From: Candidatus Villigracilis saccharophilus
Lineage (GTDB): Bacteria > Chloroflexota > Anaerolineae > Anaerolineales > Villigracilaceae
DNA length: 64,000 nucleotides
Direction: 5' to 3'
Assembly: GCA_016709305.1 (NCBI GenBank)
Contig: JADJNA010000052.1
Location: 32,257-96,256, forward strand
Shown here: piece after piece, positions 19,085 to 27,144 of the stretch
How positions within the stretch are numbered: position 1 is the first letter of the stretch
How the letters are laid out: every line of letters begins with the position of its first letter
Position numbers and translations under genes: made by a program
Notes under the pieces: generated by a model
Told to the model about the DNA's origin: nothing
Database searches by the model: none
Seen by the model: only the letters and a program-made list of their open reading frames with translations

Positions 19085-20125
19085 ATGTTACTTGCAGGTG
19101 ATATTGGAGGAACCAAAACGGTTCTGTCCCTTTTTTCTCCTGATCAAGGTCCCAATACGACCATCATGCAAAAAACGTTTGCCAGTACCGCTTATCAAAG
19201 TCTGGAGGCCATGATCCGCGATTTTTTACAAACGGCCGATGGAAATGTTGAAATAGAAGCAGCATGCTTTGCCGTGGCAGGTCCTGTCTTTTCAAATCGG
19301 GCTCACATTACCAATCTTTCCTGGGTGATCGATGCACAGAATGTTAGGTCAACTTTCGGGTGGAGTAGCGTGCTTCTGATGAATGATTTGGAAGCAGTTG
19401 CTTATGCCATTCCTATTTTAGAGCCAGATGATATTTTTACTTTAAGCGCTGGTAGTCCGGTTGCAGGAGGAAATATCTCTGTTGTAGCTCCAGGCACCGG
19501 ACTTGGGGAAGCCTTCCTGACGATGAACGATGGTCAGTATATAGCGCACGCTTCGGAAGGCAGTCATGCGTCTTTTGCACCCACAAATGCACTGCAATTG
19601 GGGTTACTCAGTTTTTTGCAGGAAACGATGGGGTTTGATCATGTTAGTTACGAAAGGGTCTGTTCGGGCGGGCTAGGAATTCCCAACATCTACCGATACC
19701 TTATAGAGACTAAGTTCGCGGAAGAACCGAAGTGGCTTTCGGAGAAACTTTCTGCTAGTGATGACCCAACGCCTGTGATCATGGCCGCTGCGCTGGATCA
19801 GGAAACAGCGTGTCCGCTCTGTCAGGCAGTGTTGGATCTGTTCGTTTCCATTCTTGGGGCGGAAGCGGGAAACCATGCGCTGAAGATCATGGCTACTGGC
19901 GGTATTTATCTTGGAGGTGGGATTCCACCCCGTATCCTTCCAGAATTACAGAAGCCTGCTTTTCTAAATGCCCTTCGCAGTAAGGGCCGCTTTCAGTCCA
20001 TGCTGACGAATTTCCCGGTCAATGTGATATTGAACGCTCAGGCTGGGTTGATTGGGGCGGCAGCCTTTGGGTTTGACCACCAGCCTGTTCGATCTTTTCT
20101 CAAGGCTGAACCAAGGAGTCAATAG
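19085..20125 (+). CDS. glk: Glucokinase (Glk family)
   Basis: ATP-dependent glucose phosphorylation to glucose 6-phosphate. The N-terminus LLAGDIGGTKTVLSLFS is the phosphate-1 motif of the Glk family (PF02685 type), followed by LMNDLEAVAYA, a VAPGTGLGEAFL glycine loop and EGSHASFAP with the glutamate and histidine seen in bacterial Glk. I prefer ATG 19085, with GAGG seven bases upstream and the family's usual MLLAGDIGGTK start, over the two ATGs at 19070-19075. It directly follows the isomerase and precedes the MFS gene, so released glucose would be trapped in the cell. About 346 residues. Confidence 0.88.
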   Translation: MLLAGDIGGTKTVLSLFSPDQGPNTTIMQKTFASTAYQSLEAMIRDFLQTADGNVEIEAACFAVAGPVFSNRAHITNLSWVIDAQNVRSTFGWSSVLLMNDLEAVAYAIPILEPDDIFTLSAGSPVAGGNISVVAPGTGLGEAFLTMNDGQYIAHASEGSHASFAPTNALQLGLLSFLQETMGFDHVSYERVCSGGLGIPNIYRYLIETKFAEEPKWLSEKLSASDDPTPVIMAAALDQETACPLCQAVLDLFVSILGAEAGNHALKIMATGGIYLGGGIPPRILPELQKPAFLNALRSKGRFQSMLTNFPVNVILNAQAGLIGAAAFGFDHQPVRSFLKAEPRSQ

Positions 20126-20126
20126 T

Positions 20127-21356
20127 TTGAGTCTTCCCGATGCTCGTGAATTAGAACTTGAGGAAATTCGAAAAAAACGTTCCCTGGTATTGATCTTTAT
20201 GGTGATGCTGATGGATGTAATCGGCATCACATTGCTTGGCCCGGTTGCTCCCAAAATCGTATTGCGGTACAGTCCTTCCGCCATCGCAGTCTCTTTGATC
20301 ACTGTGGTATATGCCGTTGGACAGTTTGCGGCTGCGCCTTTGCTGGGAAAACTTGGTGACCGTGTAGGAAGACGCCCTGTCTTGTTGCTTAGTCTGGTAG
20401 GGCAGGCTTTGGGATATTTTATTTTTGCGGCGGGTGGTTCCCTGTGGGTCCTTATTCTTGGACGTCTAATCGGTGGAGTCACGAGCGGAAACCTCTCGAC
20501 ATCCAATGCATACATAGCAGATATTTCCAAGCCTGAGGAAAGGGCCAAGAATTTTGGACTTATAGCTGTGGCCTGGAGCTTGGGAATGATCCTCGGCCCA
20601 GGATTGGGTGGCTTATTCGGGCAATGGAGTCCGGAAGCTCCAGCATATGTTGCCGGTATGATCACCCTGGTCAATCTTATCATGGGATTTTTTATCCTGC
20701 CGGAATCACTGCCCAAAAGTAAACGCGACCATCATCAATTGCAGGCGCGTGATTACAACCCTTTTCTTTCGATCTTCGATATGGCTCGCCGTCCGGGTTT
20801 AGGGGTGATCCTGCTTGTGAGTGCTTTATTCAGTTTTGCATTTAATGGGATTATGAGTACTGCACCTTTGTTTATGATCCAGAAATTTTCGGCCGAAACC
20901 TGGCAGTTGAGCGTTATGATGATGATGGGTGGAGTTGCAAATATTCTGACAAATACTTATCTTGTTCCCCGCTGGGTCCCTCGTTTTGGGGAAAAACCCA
21001 CTGGTGTTTTCGGGTTGATTGGGTTGGCTATATTTGGTGTTTTTGTGTTTCTTTCCCCGTTCATGTGGCTGGCTTTTTTCATTAATATGATTGGCAGCAC
21101 AATGAACGCATTTATCTTTCCGACCTTGACAACTCTAAGCGTAGAACGGGTTCTACCCCGAGAAACAGGCGAACTGTTAGGTGTGAACTCTGCTGTTAGC
21201 AGCCTCATGAATATCGCTGGTCCGCTTTTTGCCGGGTTTGTTTATGACCAGGTGATGGCAGGTGCGCCATTTTTAACCAGCGCAGTGGTGCTTCTTATTG
21301 CTGCAGGTTTATTGTTGAGAATTGGCGGTCGATCTTTATCGTCACAAGCGATATGA
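20127..21356 (+). CDS. MFS transporter (DHA1/TetA-like)
   Basis: A 409-residue, 12-helix major facilitator. The first helix reads LVLIFMVMLMDVIGITLLGP, the loop 2-3 motif is GKLGDRVGRRPVLLLS, and helix 5 has GPGLGGLFGQWSP, the motif C typical of proton-linked antiporters. I take the TTG at 20127 as start: AAGGAG sits eight bases upstream and the codon is two bases after the glucokinase stop. A longer frame to 20052 overlaps glk and is less likely. DHA1 transporters usually export drugs or sugars; within this operon it may export released aglycones or import glycosides. Substrate is unknown. Confidence 0.83.
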   Translation: MSLPDARELELEEIRKKRSLVLIFMVMLMDVIGITLLGPVAPKIVLRYSPSAIAVSLITVVYAVGQFAAAPLLGKLGDRVGRRPVLLLSLVGQALGYFIFAAGGSLWVLILGRLIGGVTSGNLSTSNAYIADISKPEERAKNFGLIAVAWSLGMILGPGLGGLFGQWSPEAPAYVAGMITLVNLIMGFFILPESLPKSKRDHHQLQARDYNPFLSIFDMARRPGLGVILLVSALFSFAFNGIMSTAPLFMIQKFSAETWQLSVMMMMGGVANILTNTYLVPRWVPRFGEKPTGVFGLIGLAIFGVFVFLSPFMWLAFFINMIGSTMNAFIFPTLTTLSVERVLPRETGELLGVNSAVSSLMNIAGPLFAGFVYDQVMAGAPFLTSAVVLLIAAGLLLRIGGRSLSSQAI

Positions 21357-21420
21357 GTGGAAAGAGACTCTGATTTTCGTTAAATCGAATTTGAATATAT
21401 TTTGAAAGGATAAATTCCCC

Positions 21421-21819
21421 ATGGGTGAATCTGTGAAATTAGTGGAAGACAATAGCCTCTGTGCTTCTGAGTACGGCTTTGAATTCAAAGTCTGTACCCA
21501 TTGGTATCGTTCGTTGCCATTGTCCTGTGTTGAAAAGCTGGCTGTTCAGTTGGATGGTGAAAACATTGAGTCGCAGCGAATCCGATTTTGTGTCAATGAC
21601 AAGGAACACGAATTGGATGATTTGGCAGATTTGGTGAATGAATTTTGGTTCGTTCAGGATTCTGCTGTGGTGAAGATTCAGTTACCTGGCAGGGTGCAAG
21701 TGGGACAGGAGCACACGATTGAAGTGGATCTCATTTTGCGAGCTCCCTACATCAAGATAGGACCGGATAGATTTCTGACAATGCCAGCACATTACGTTTC
21801 TGTTCAAACTGCTAAATGA
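21421..21819 (+). CDS. DUF6379 / C-glycoside deglycosidase beta subunit-like protein (pair 3)
   Basis: A 132-residue beta protein more distant from the other two but with the same frame of motifs: YGFEFKVCTHWYRSLPLSCV, AVQLDGENIESQRIRFCVND, and ILRAPYIKIGP near the end. The LTVRKPGGL strand is replaced by VVKIQLPGRVQVG. AAAGGA precedes the start. Here the beta gene comes before its alpha partner (12-base gap), the reverse of pairs 1 and 2. The RSLPLSC and LRAPYI motifs are close to those I recall from characterised CGD beta subunits. Confidence 0.72.
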   Translation: MGESVKLVEDNSLCASEYGFEFKVCTHWYRSLPLSCVEKLAVQLDGENIESQRIRFCVNDKEHELDDLADLVNEFWFVQDSAVVKIQLPGRVQVGQEHTIEVDLILRAPYIKIGPDRFLTMPAHYVSVQTAK

Positions 21820-21831
21820 AGTGAGGAATTC

Positions 21832-22830
21832 ATGGATAAGAACAATGGATTAATTCTAGGAACCACCCTTTTCAGCTTTACCAATGAATGGAAACAAAGA
21901 TTATATGATTTTGATACATTGGTCGCCAGGGTTGCGGAACTGGGGTTGGGACCGTCAATGGAAGTGGTGGGTTTTCAAACATTTCGCGGCTTCCCGGAAG
22001 TGACGGATGAATTTGCCAGTCATTTTCGATCCTTGATGGATCGCTACGAATTGATACCCAGCTGCCTGGGAGCAAATTTGGATGTAGGTATCCGAAAGAA
22101 TCGTTTGATGACCTTCGACGAAACTCTTGCATATGTTGAAAGACAGATTATTGCTGCGCAGAAACTTGGCTTTTCAGTATTGCGGATTCAGGCTTTTGCC
22201 AAACCGGATGTGCTTGAGAAGATCGCTCCGATTGCCGAAAAAGCTGGCGTCCATGTTGCCAGCGAATTGCATTCGCCGCTGACTGTCGATAACCCTGAGG
22301 TAATTGAATTGCTTGAGTTCTACCGCAAGACCCAATCCTCTGCACTGGGATTTATTCCTGATTTTAGTTGCACGATGACATCGGTTCCGGAAGGATTCTG
22401 GAATGTACTTCGCCGTATGGGTGCTCCTGAGGGTTTGATCATATCTGCTAAAGAAATTTGGATAACTGCATTACCTACTCCTGTTAAGTTTGGGAAATTG
22501 CGCGATGCCTGTCAAGCTGTTAACGCATCTCCCGCGGTCTCTAGCCAGATTAATATGGCCATGACAATGTTTGGACACATGGCTGTAGAGGATTGGCGCG
22601 AGATACTTCCTTATACGCGCCATATTCATGGAAAATTCTATGAAGTAAATTCAAACGGAATTGAGCCTTACATTCCGTATCCTCAGCTTATGCGTTTATT
22701 GAAAGATGTTGGTTTTTATGGAACGATCTCTGCGGAATGGGAAGGTCAGGCGTTTATTGATGATCCGATTGGCTTTGAGCAGGTCCAAGCCTGGCACTCC
22801 ATGTGTAAAAGGCTGCTCAACAATAATTAA
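21832..22830 (+). CDS. C-glycoside deglycosidase alpha subunit-like TIM-barrel protein (pair 3)
   Basis: A 332-residue TIM barrel, similar in length to pair 1. The motifs that should hold the metal and base are conserved: VASELHSPL, GFIPDFSCT, HIHGKFYEV and ISAEWEGQ. The N-terminus LILGTTLFSFTNEWKQRLYD differs from pairs 1 and 2, and the third motif is followed by EPYIPYPQLM, parallel to YSIPYHEVI in pair 1. GAGGAATTC precedes the ATG. It is the last gene before a hairpin and the xylA gene. Probably one member of a three-enzyme set with different glycoside preferences. Confidence 0.74.
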   Translation: MDKNNGLILGTTLFSFTNEWKQRLYDFDTLVARVAELGLGPSMEVVGFQTFRGFPEVTDEFASHFRSLMDRYELIPSCLGANLDVGIRKNRLMTFDETLAYVERQIIAAQKLGFSVLRIQAFAKPDVLEKIAPIAEKAGVHVASELHSPLTVDNPEVIELLEFYRKTQSSALGFIPDFSCTMTSVPEGFWNVLRRMGAPEGLIISAKEIWITALPTPVKFGKLRDACQAVNASPAVSSQINMAMTMFGHMAVEDWREILPYTRHIHGKFYEVNSNGIEPYIPYPQLMRLLKDVGFYGTISAEWEGQAFIDDPIGFEQVQAWHSMCKRLLNNN

Positions 22831-22865
22831 ATTGGCAGATAATAAGTATATCTTTAGATATACAT

Positions 22866-22895
22866 AACAGGCTGATTTTTTTAAATCAGCCTGTT
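22866..22895. terminator. Perfect 13-bp inverted repeat after CGD-like pair 3
   Basis: Arms AACAGGCTGATTT (22866-22878) and AAATCAGCCTGTT (22883-22895) with a TTTT loop. There is no U-run after the stem on either strand, so it may be a processing or mRNA-stabilising hairpin between the CGD and xylA genes, or a weak terminator. Confidence 0.5.
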
Positions 22896-22967
22896 GTAAG
22901 TTAAAATTCCCCTCACAAAGTATTCATGTTTTTGAATCAACAACGAATGACATAATAGGAGTATCTG

Positions 22968-24127
22968 ATGTACATCCCCAAACCCGAACACAAATTCACC
23001 TTTGGTCTTTGGACCGTTGGCAATCCCGGCGCAGACCCGTTCGGTTCCGCCACCCGAAATCACAAATCACCCGCCGAGTTGGTCTACCTTCTTGGAGAAG
23101 TTGGCGCGTATGGTGTGAACTTTCACGACAACGACCTCATTCCTATTGATGCCACTCCAGCTGAGGCAGACGCGATCAAAAGGATTTCCGCAAAGCGCTG
23201 GCAGATACTGGCCTCGTTGTGCCAATGGCAACCACGAACCTGTTCAGTGACCCCATCTTCAAAGACGGCGCTTTCACCTCGAACGACTCGAAAGTCCGCG
23301 CGTATGCTTTGCAGAAGACCATGAACGCCATCGACCTCGGTGTGGAATTCGGCGCAAAGACCTACGTCTTCTGGGGCGGACGCGAAGGTACGGAGAGCGA
23401 TGCCACCAAGGATCCCATCACCTCCATCAAGCGCAACCGCGAAGCGATGAACTTCCTGTGCGAGTACGCTCTGGATAAGAAATACGATCTGAAGTTCGCA
23501 CTCGAAGCCAAACCCAACGAACCACGCGGCGACATCTATAACTCCACCACGGGGCACATGCTGGCATTTATCGCAACACTTTACCATCCTGAAATGGTCG
23601 GTGTCAATCCAGAAGTTGCCCACGAACACATGGCAGGACTCAACTTCACCCACGGTGTCGCGCAGGCAATTGATGCGGGCAAACTCTTCCACATTGACCT
23701 CAACGATCAAGCCTTCGGGCGATACGATCAGGATTTCCGCTTTGGCGCAGTCAACCTCAAGAGCGCATTCTTCCTAGTAAAGTTACTGGAAGACAACAAG
23801 TACGACAACTCTCGCCACTTTGATGCCCATGCCTATCGCACCGAAGACTACGAAGGCGTCAAGGACTTTGCCCGCGGCTGTATGCGCACGTATCTCATTC
23901 TCAAAAATAAGGCTGCTCAGTGGAACGCCGATCAGGAAATCCAATCCATCGTTGCGGAGATCAATGCCAGTGATGGATTGATGGATCAGTATTTCGGAAA
24001 ATATTCCACTGCAAAAGCGAACGCCCTTAAAGGACAGGCTTTTGATCGCTCCGCCATTGCTTCACGCGGATTGAAATATGAACGTCTCGACCAATTGACG
24101 AATGAAGTACTGTTGGGTGTGAGATAG
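22968..24127 (+). CDS. xylA: Xylose isomerase (frameshifted at 23178-23181)
   Basis: Converts D-xylose to D-xylulose. About 386 residues, the short class I form. The N-terminal frame reads KFTFGLWTVGNPGADPFGSA and GVNFHDNDLIP (catalytic His); the main frame from ~23182 carries VVPMATTNLFSD, KFALEAKPNEPRGD (metal Glu), VNPEVAHEHMAGLNF and KLFHIDLNDQ. Adding one A to the AAAA run at 23178-23181 turns IKRISAKRW into IKKDFRKALADTGLVV and fuses both halves, so this is a homopolymer error in an otherwise intact gene. ATAGGAG lies upstream of 22968. It pairs with xylB 66 bases downstream. Confidence 0.88.
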
Positions 24128-24136
24128 CGTTTCAGG

Positions 24137-24181
24137 ATCAAGTGTCAGGTATCAGGTTTTTCTTGATACCTGACACTTGAT
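24137..24181. repeat. Perfect 18-bp inverted repeat between xylA and xylB
   Basis: Arms ATCAAGTGTCAGGTATCA (24137-24154) and TGATACCTGACACTTGAT (24164-24181) enclose a 9-base loop with TTTTT. It begins 10 bases after xylA and ends just before the xylB ribosome binding site (ACAGGAG). It could fold in the mRNA and tune xylB translation, or be a copy of a dispersed palindromic repeat. Confidence 0.6.
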
Positions 24182-24193
24182 ACAGGAGTACCG

Positions 24194-25677
24194 ATGTACT
24201 TTTTAGGTATTGATACATCCACGACATCAAGCAAGGCATTGCTTATAGATATGATAGGCAATGTTGTAGCAGTTGCATCCAGCCCACACACATTGCAAAC
24301 GTTCAAACCTCTCTGGTCGGAGCAGGATCCGCACGAGTGGTGGGATGCGGTATCAGCGAGTATCCGCTCTGTGCTGGAAAAAGCAGGTATCGGTGGAGAA
24401 CGAGTCGCAGCAATCGGTTTGACGGGTCAAATGCATGGACTCGTCCTGCTGGATGATGATGGAAATGTGCTGCGTCCTGCCATCCTGTGGAATGACCAAC
24501 GCACACAAAACCAGTGTGATGAAATCCATCAGATCATTGGAAGAGAGAAATTCATTCAGATCACGGGCAATGTCGCGCTGACGGGATTCACCGCTCCAAA
24601 AATTTTGTGGGTCAAAGAAAATGAGCCTGAGATATTTTCAAGAGCCAAGCATGTCCTGCTTCCGAAGGATTACATCCGTTATAAATTGACAAACGAATAT
24701 GCGCTGGATAAAGCTGATGGCGCGGGCACGGTGCTCTTTGATTTGAAAGAGCGCGACTGGTCTGATGAAGTGCTGGCTGCGCTGGATATTCCGCGCGCAT
24801 GGATGCCGCGCACTTTTGAGGGAACCGAGATCGCGGGGTATATTACAGAAGAAGTTGCGTCGCTCACTGGGTTGAAAGCAGGTACACCTGTTGTCGCTGG
24901 CGGCGGTGATCAGGCTGCGGGCGCGGTGGGCATGGGCGTGGTTGAACCTGGTATTGTTGGTCTCACGGTTGGAACAAGTGGCGTTGTGTTTGCAACCACG
25001 CCTTCTGCATTGATCGAACCTGATGGACGCCTGCACGCTTTTTGTCATGCCGTGCCTGGCATGTGGCATTTCATGGGAGTGATGCTTTCCGCAGCGGGAA
25101 GTTTACAGTGGTATCGCGATACGCTTGCTCCCGATCTGAGTTTCGATGATTTATTGAAGGGGCAGAATCAATTCCTGCGGGAAGTGAGGGATTGCAATTT
25201 CTGCCGTATCTTTCTGGCGAACGAACGCCTCATCCCGACCCGTTGGCGCGTGGGGCTTTCATTGGTTTGACTCTGCGCCACAGCCGCGCACATATGACGC
25301 GTGCTGTGTTGGAAGGGGTAGCATTCGGATTGAAAGATTCGTTCACCTTGATTGAAAATGCTGGGCTGGGTCAAATTAAACAAGTCCGCGCTTCTGGCGG
25401 TGGGACGAAGAGTGCGTTGTGGCGTCAGATTCTGGCATCGGTGTTGGAAGCCGAGTTGGTTACGGTGAACACCACAGAGGGCGGCGCGTATGGCGCTGCA
25501 TTACTGGCGGGAGTTGGCTCAGGCGCGTGGGGCAGCGTGGCAGAGGCGTGCTCAGCGTGTATCAAGATCACGGGGAGTACCCAACCTGCCCCGTCGGATA
25601 TTGAGGCGTATCGAAAGTCGTATGCGGTCTATCGAGAATTGTATCCAGCGTTGAAATCCAGTTTTGAGAAGATGTGA
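24194..25677 (+). CDS. xylB: Xylulokinase (frameshifted at 25188-25190)
   Basis: FGGY-family kinase phosphorylating D-xylulose to xylulose 5-phosphate. About 494 residues. Features: YFLGIDTSTTSSKALLID, GLTGQMHGLVLLD (catalytic region), WNDQRT, GGGDQAAGAVGMG, and in the second half LPYLSGERTPHPDPLARG and ASGGGTKSALWRQI (ATP site). The first frame ends at 25270 with nonsense; adding one G to GGG at 25188-25190 restores RGLQFLPYLSGER and runs to 25677. The start has ACAGGAG upstream. Together with xylA it completes the xylose branch for sugars freed by the GH43 and GH3 enzymes. Confidence 0.88.
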
Positions 25678-25802
25678 ATTATTCTATCAAGTGCAACTGA
25701 ATCAAATAATTTTCAATTTGCCAAACCTGACAAACAGCCAAGGATGGTATGGTAGCTTAAGTTAAATAGCCTAGCTAATGGGTTCGTATTTGAAAATAAG
25801 TC

Positions 25803-26033
25803 ATGAAAATAAAAAAACCAACAATTAAGGATGTCGCCATAATCGCTGGAGTTTCGACACAGACTGTTTCTCGTGTGTTAAACAAACGGGTAGATGTGGC
25901 AGAGGCAACAAGAGAACGAATCCTAAAGATTATTTCCGACTTGGACTATTCCCCGAATGAGGCTGCTCGATACCTCGTCCGCCAGCGAAGTAGGCGTACT
26001 TCTTATATACCGCGCGACGGTGATACTACTTGA
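25803..26033 (+). CDS. Truncated LacI-family regulator (DNA-binding domain only)
   Basis: Only 76 residues. The N-terminal LacI helix-turn-helix is complete (TIKDVAIIAGVSTQTVSRVL), with the hinge segment YSPNEAARYLVRQRS, but the frame then ends in RRTSYIPRDGDTT. The periplasmic-binding-protein-like effector domain is missing, and I see no remnant of it in any frame in the 280 bases before the tRNA. It is either a decayed regulator of the xylose/glycoside operon or a stand-alone DNA-binding fragment. No clear ribosome binding site. Confidence 0.65.
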   Translation: MKIKKPTIKDVAIIAGVSTQTVSRVLNKRVDVAEATRERILKIISDLDYSPNEAARYLVRQRSRRTSYIPRDGDTT

Positions 26034-26277
26034 TTCATAATAATCAAGAAGCGCCGGTGAAGTCAACGCATAAAGCATCTACTTTCACTTAGCGATCTAA
26101 TTTCCATACATATCTAAAGGAAGAAGTGCAAAGGTATATTTTTCTTGACAGATTTTGGTTTGTACTGTAACAATTCACTTTTGAGATCGCGGGTTCGTTA
26201 ATAGATAACTGATAGGATAACCCGCAGAGAATAACTGTTTGTACCCCTGTTTTCCCTCTAAAATGGGCTGAATTTAA

Positions 26278-26310
26278 CAAAAAAACTGCCTTTTTAGGGC
26301 AGTTTTTTTG
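26278..26310 (-). terminator. Intrinsic terminator after tRNA-Asp
   Basis: Perfect 13-bp arms (CAAAAAAACTGCC and GGCAGTTTTTTTG) with a 7-base loop. Reading the minus strand, the stem follows the tRNA 3' end by 8 bases and its right arm is a T7 run; the symmetrical A/T tracts would also terminate in the + direction. Confidence 0.8.
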
Positions 26311-26317
26311 TTTACCT

Positions 26318-26394
26318 TGGCGGTCCCGACGGGATTCGAACCCGCGATCTCGGCCTTGACAGGGCCGCATGTTAGGCCGCTACACCACGGGACC
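26318..26394 (-). tRNA. tRNA-Asp (GTC)
   Basis: The minus strand folds as a complete cloverleaf. Acceptor stem GGTCCCG pairs with CGGGACC, the discriminator is G and CCA is encoded. The anticodon stem-loop is CGGCC-CTGTCAA-GGCCG, giving anticodon GTC (Asp). The T-arm has GCGGGTTCGAATCCCGT. Length 77 with CCA. A terminator follows directly. Confidence 0.95.
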
Positions 26395-26462
26395 AACTAA
26401 CTGAGCGGGCGATAGTTTACCATGGGGGGTAAGGTCGTGTCAATAAAAAACCTTGAGCAATC

Positions 26463-27047
26463 TTATGATAGTTCCCGCTTGCCATTTGCCCGTCTGTGCA
26501 TACACTCACCCCAAATCTCTTGTGGATAGACAATTGAGTTTGTTCCAGGTAATTGCTCAATAGACAACCCTGTGTTTAGATCAATCCCAACTTGTTGATA
26601 GGCTTTATAGATCAGTTGACTGCAATAAAAAGTATCTTCAGTTTCTGCATTGAGGAAATTTAGGTTATAGGGTTTGCCTACTTGTGCAAGACAATAACTT
26701 GCGACTGTCGTACGCATTTCAGATTCCTCGTTTTCCGTGAGACCTTGTCCCTCAAGGGGGGAGGCGATGCCGTAAAAAGTGTCAAACAATAATCCGCGTT
26801 GACGGGCCATGCGTTCGGAATCCCATATTGAATCAGGCACATCGAATGTAATTACTCCGCGTGAGCCAGCTTCGACACAGCGCCCCTCTGGACCGACATA
26901 CATTATTACATGGTCTACATCGCCTGGCACAAGACGACCCACCAGACGCCAGAATTCGCCCGGTAGGATATCGGGTTTCCCGTTGCTGGTGCAGATAATG
27001 TCACCTGTTTGTACGACCAAGCCTTCGATTTCAAATGTGTAGATCAT
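26463..27047 (-). CDS. Permuted NlpC/P60-like (YiiX/G6R type) papain-fold hydrolase
   Basis: A 194-residue protein with the circularly permuted papain order: the histidine comes first (H46 in GDVDHVIMYVG, with E59 in CVEAGSRGV) and the cysteine later (C142 in FYCSQLIYKAY). The family includes YiiX and poxvirus G6R and cleaves amide or ester bonds in peptidoglycan, lipids or unknown substrates. No signal peptide or lipobox, so it is probably cytoplasmic. It stands alone between the tRNA and the helicase, transcribed on the minus strand. Confidence 0.75.
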   Translation of the reverse strand: MIYTFEIEGLVVQTGDIICTSNGKPDILPGEFWRLVGRLVPGDVDHVIMYVGPEGRCVEAGSRGVITFDVPDSIWDSERMARQRGLLFDTFYGIASPLEGQGLTENEESEMRTTVASYCLAQVGKPYNLNFLNAETEDTFYCSQLIYKAYQQVGIDLNTGLSIEQLPGTNSIVYPQEIWGECMHRRANGKRELS

Positions 27048-27144
27048 AATTAATTCGTACTCATTATACGGGAAAACATCTCAAATGTTTCAAAAATAAA
27101 ACCCGCCTCTGATGAGACGGATTTCTATGCTTGTAGTCAAAAAC

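Noticed and set aside
19964..20716. 250-residue minus-strand ORF across glk and the MFS gene
   Set aside because: Shadow of two recognised genes, with low-complexity Pro/Arg/Ser composition.
23219..24127. Separate 302-residue xylose isomerase gene with its own start
   Set aside because: Lacks the N-terminal barrel strand and catalytic His; adding one A at 23178-23181 joins it to the upstream frame.
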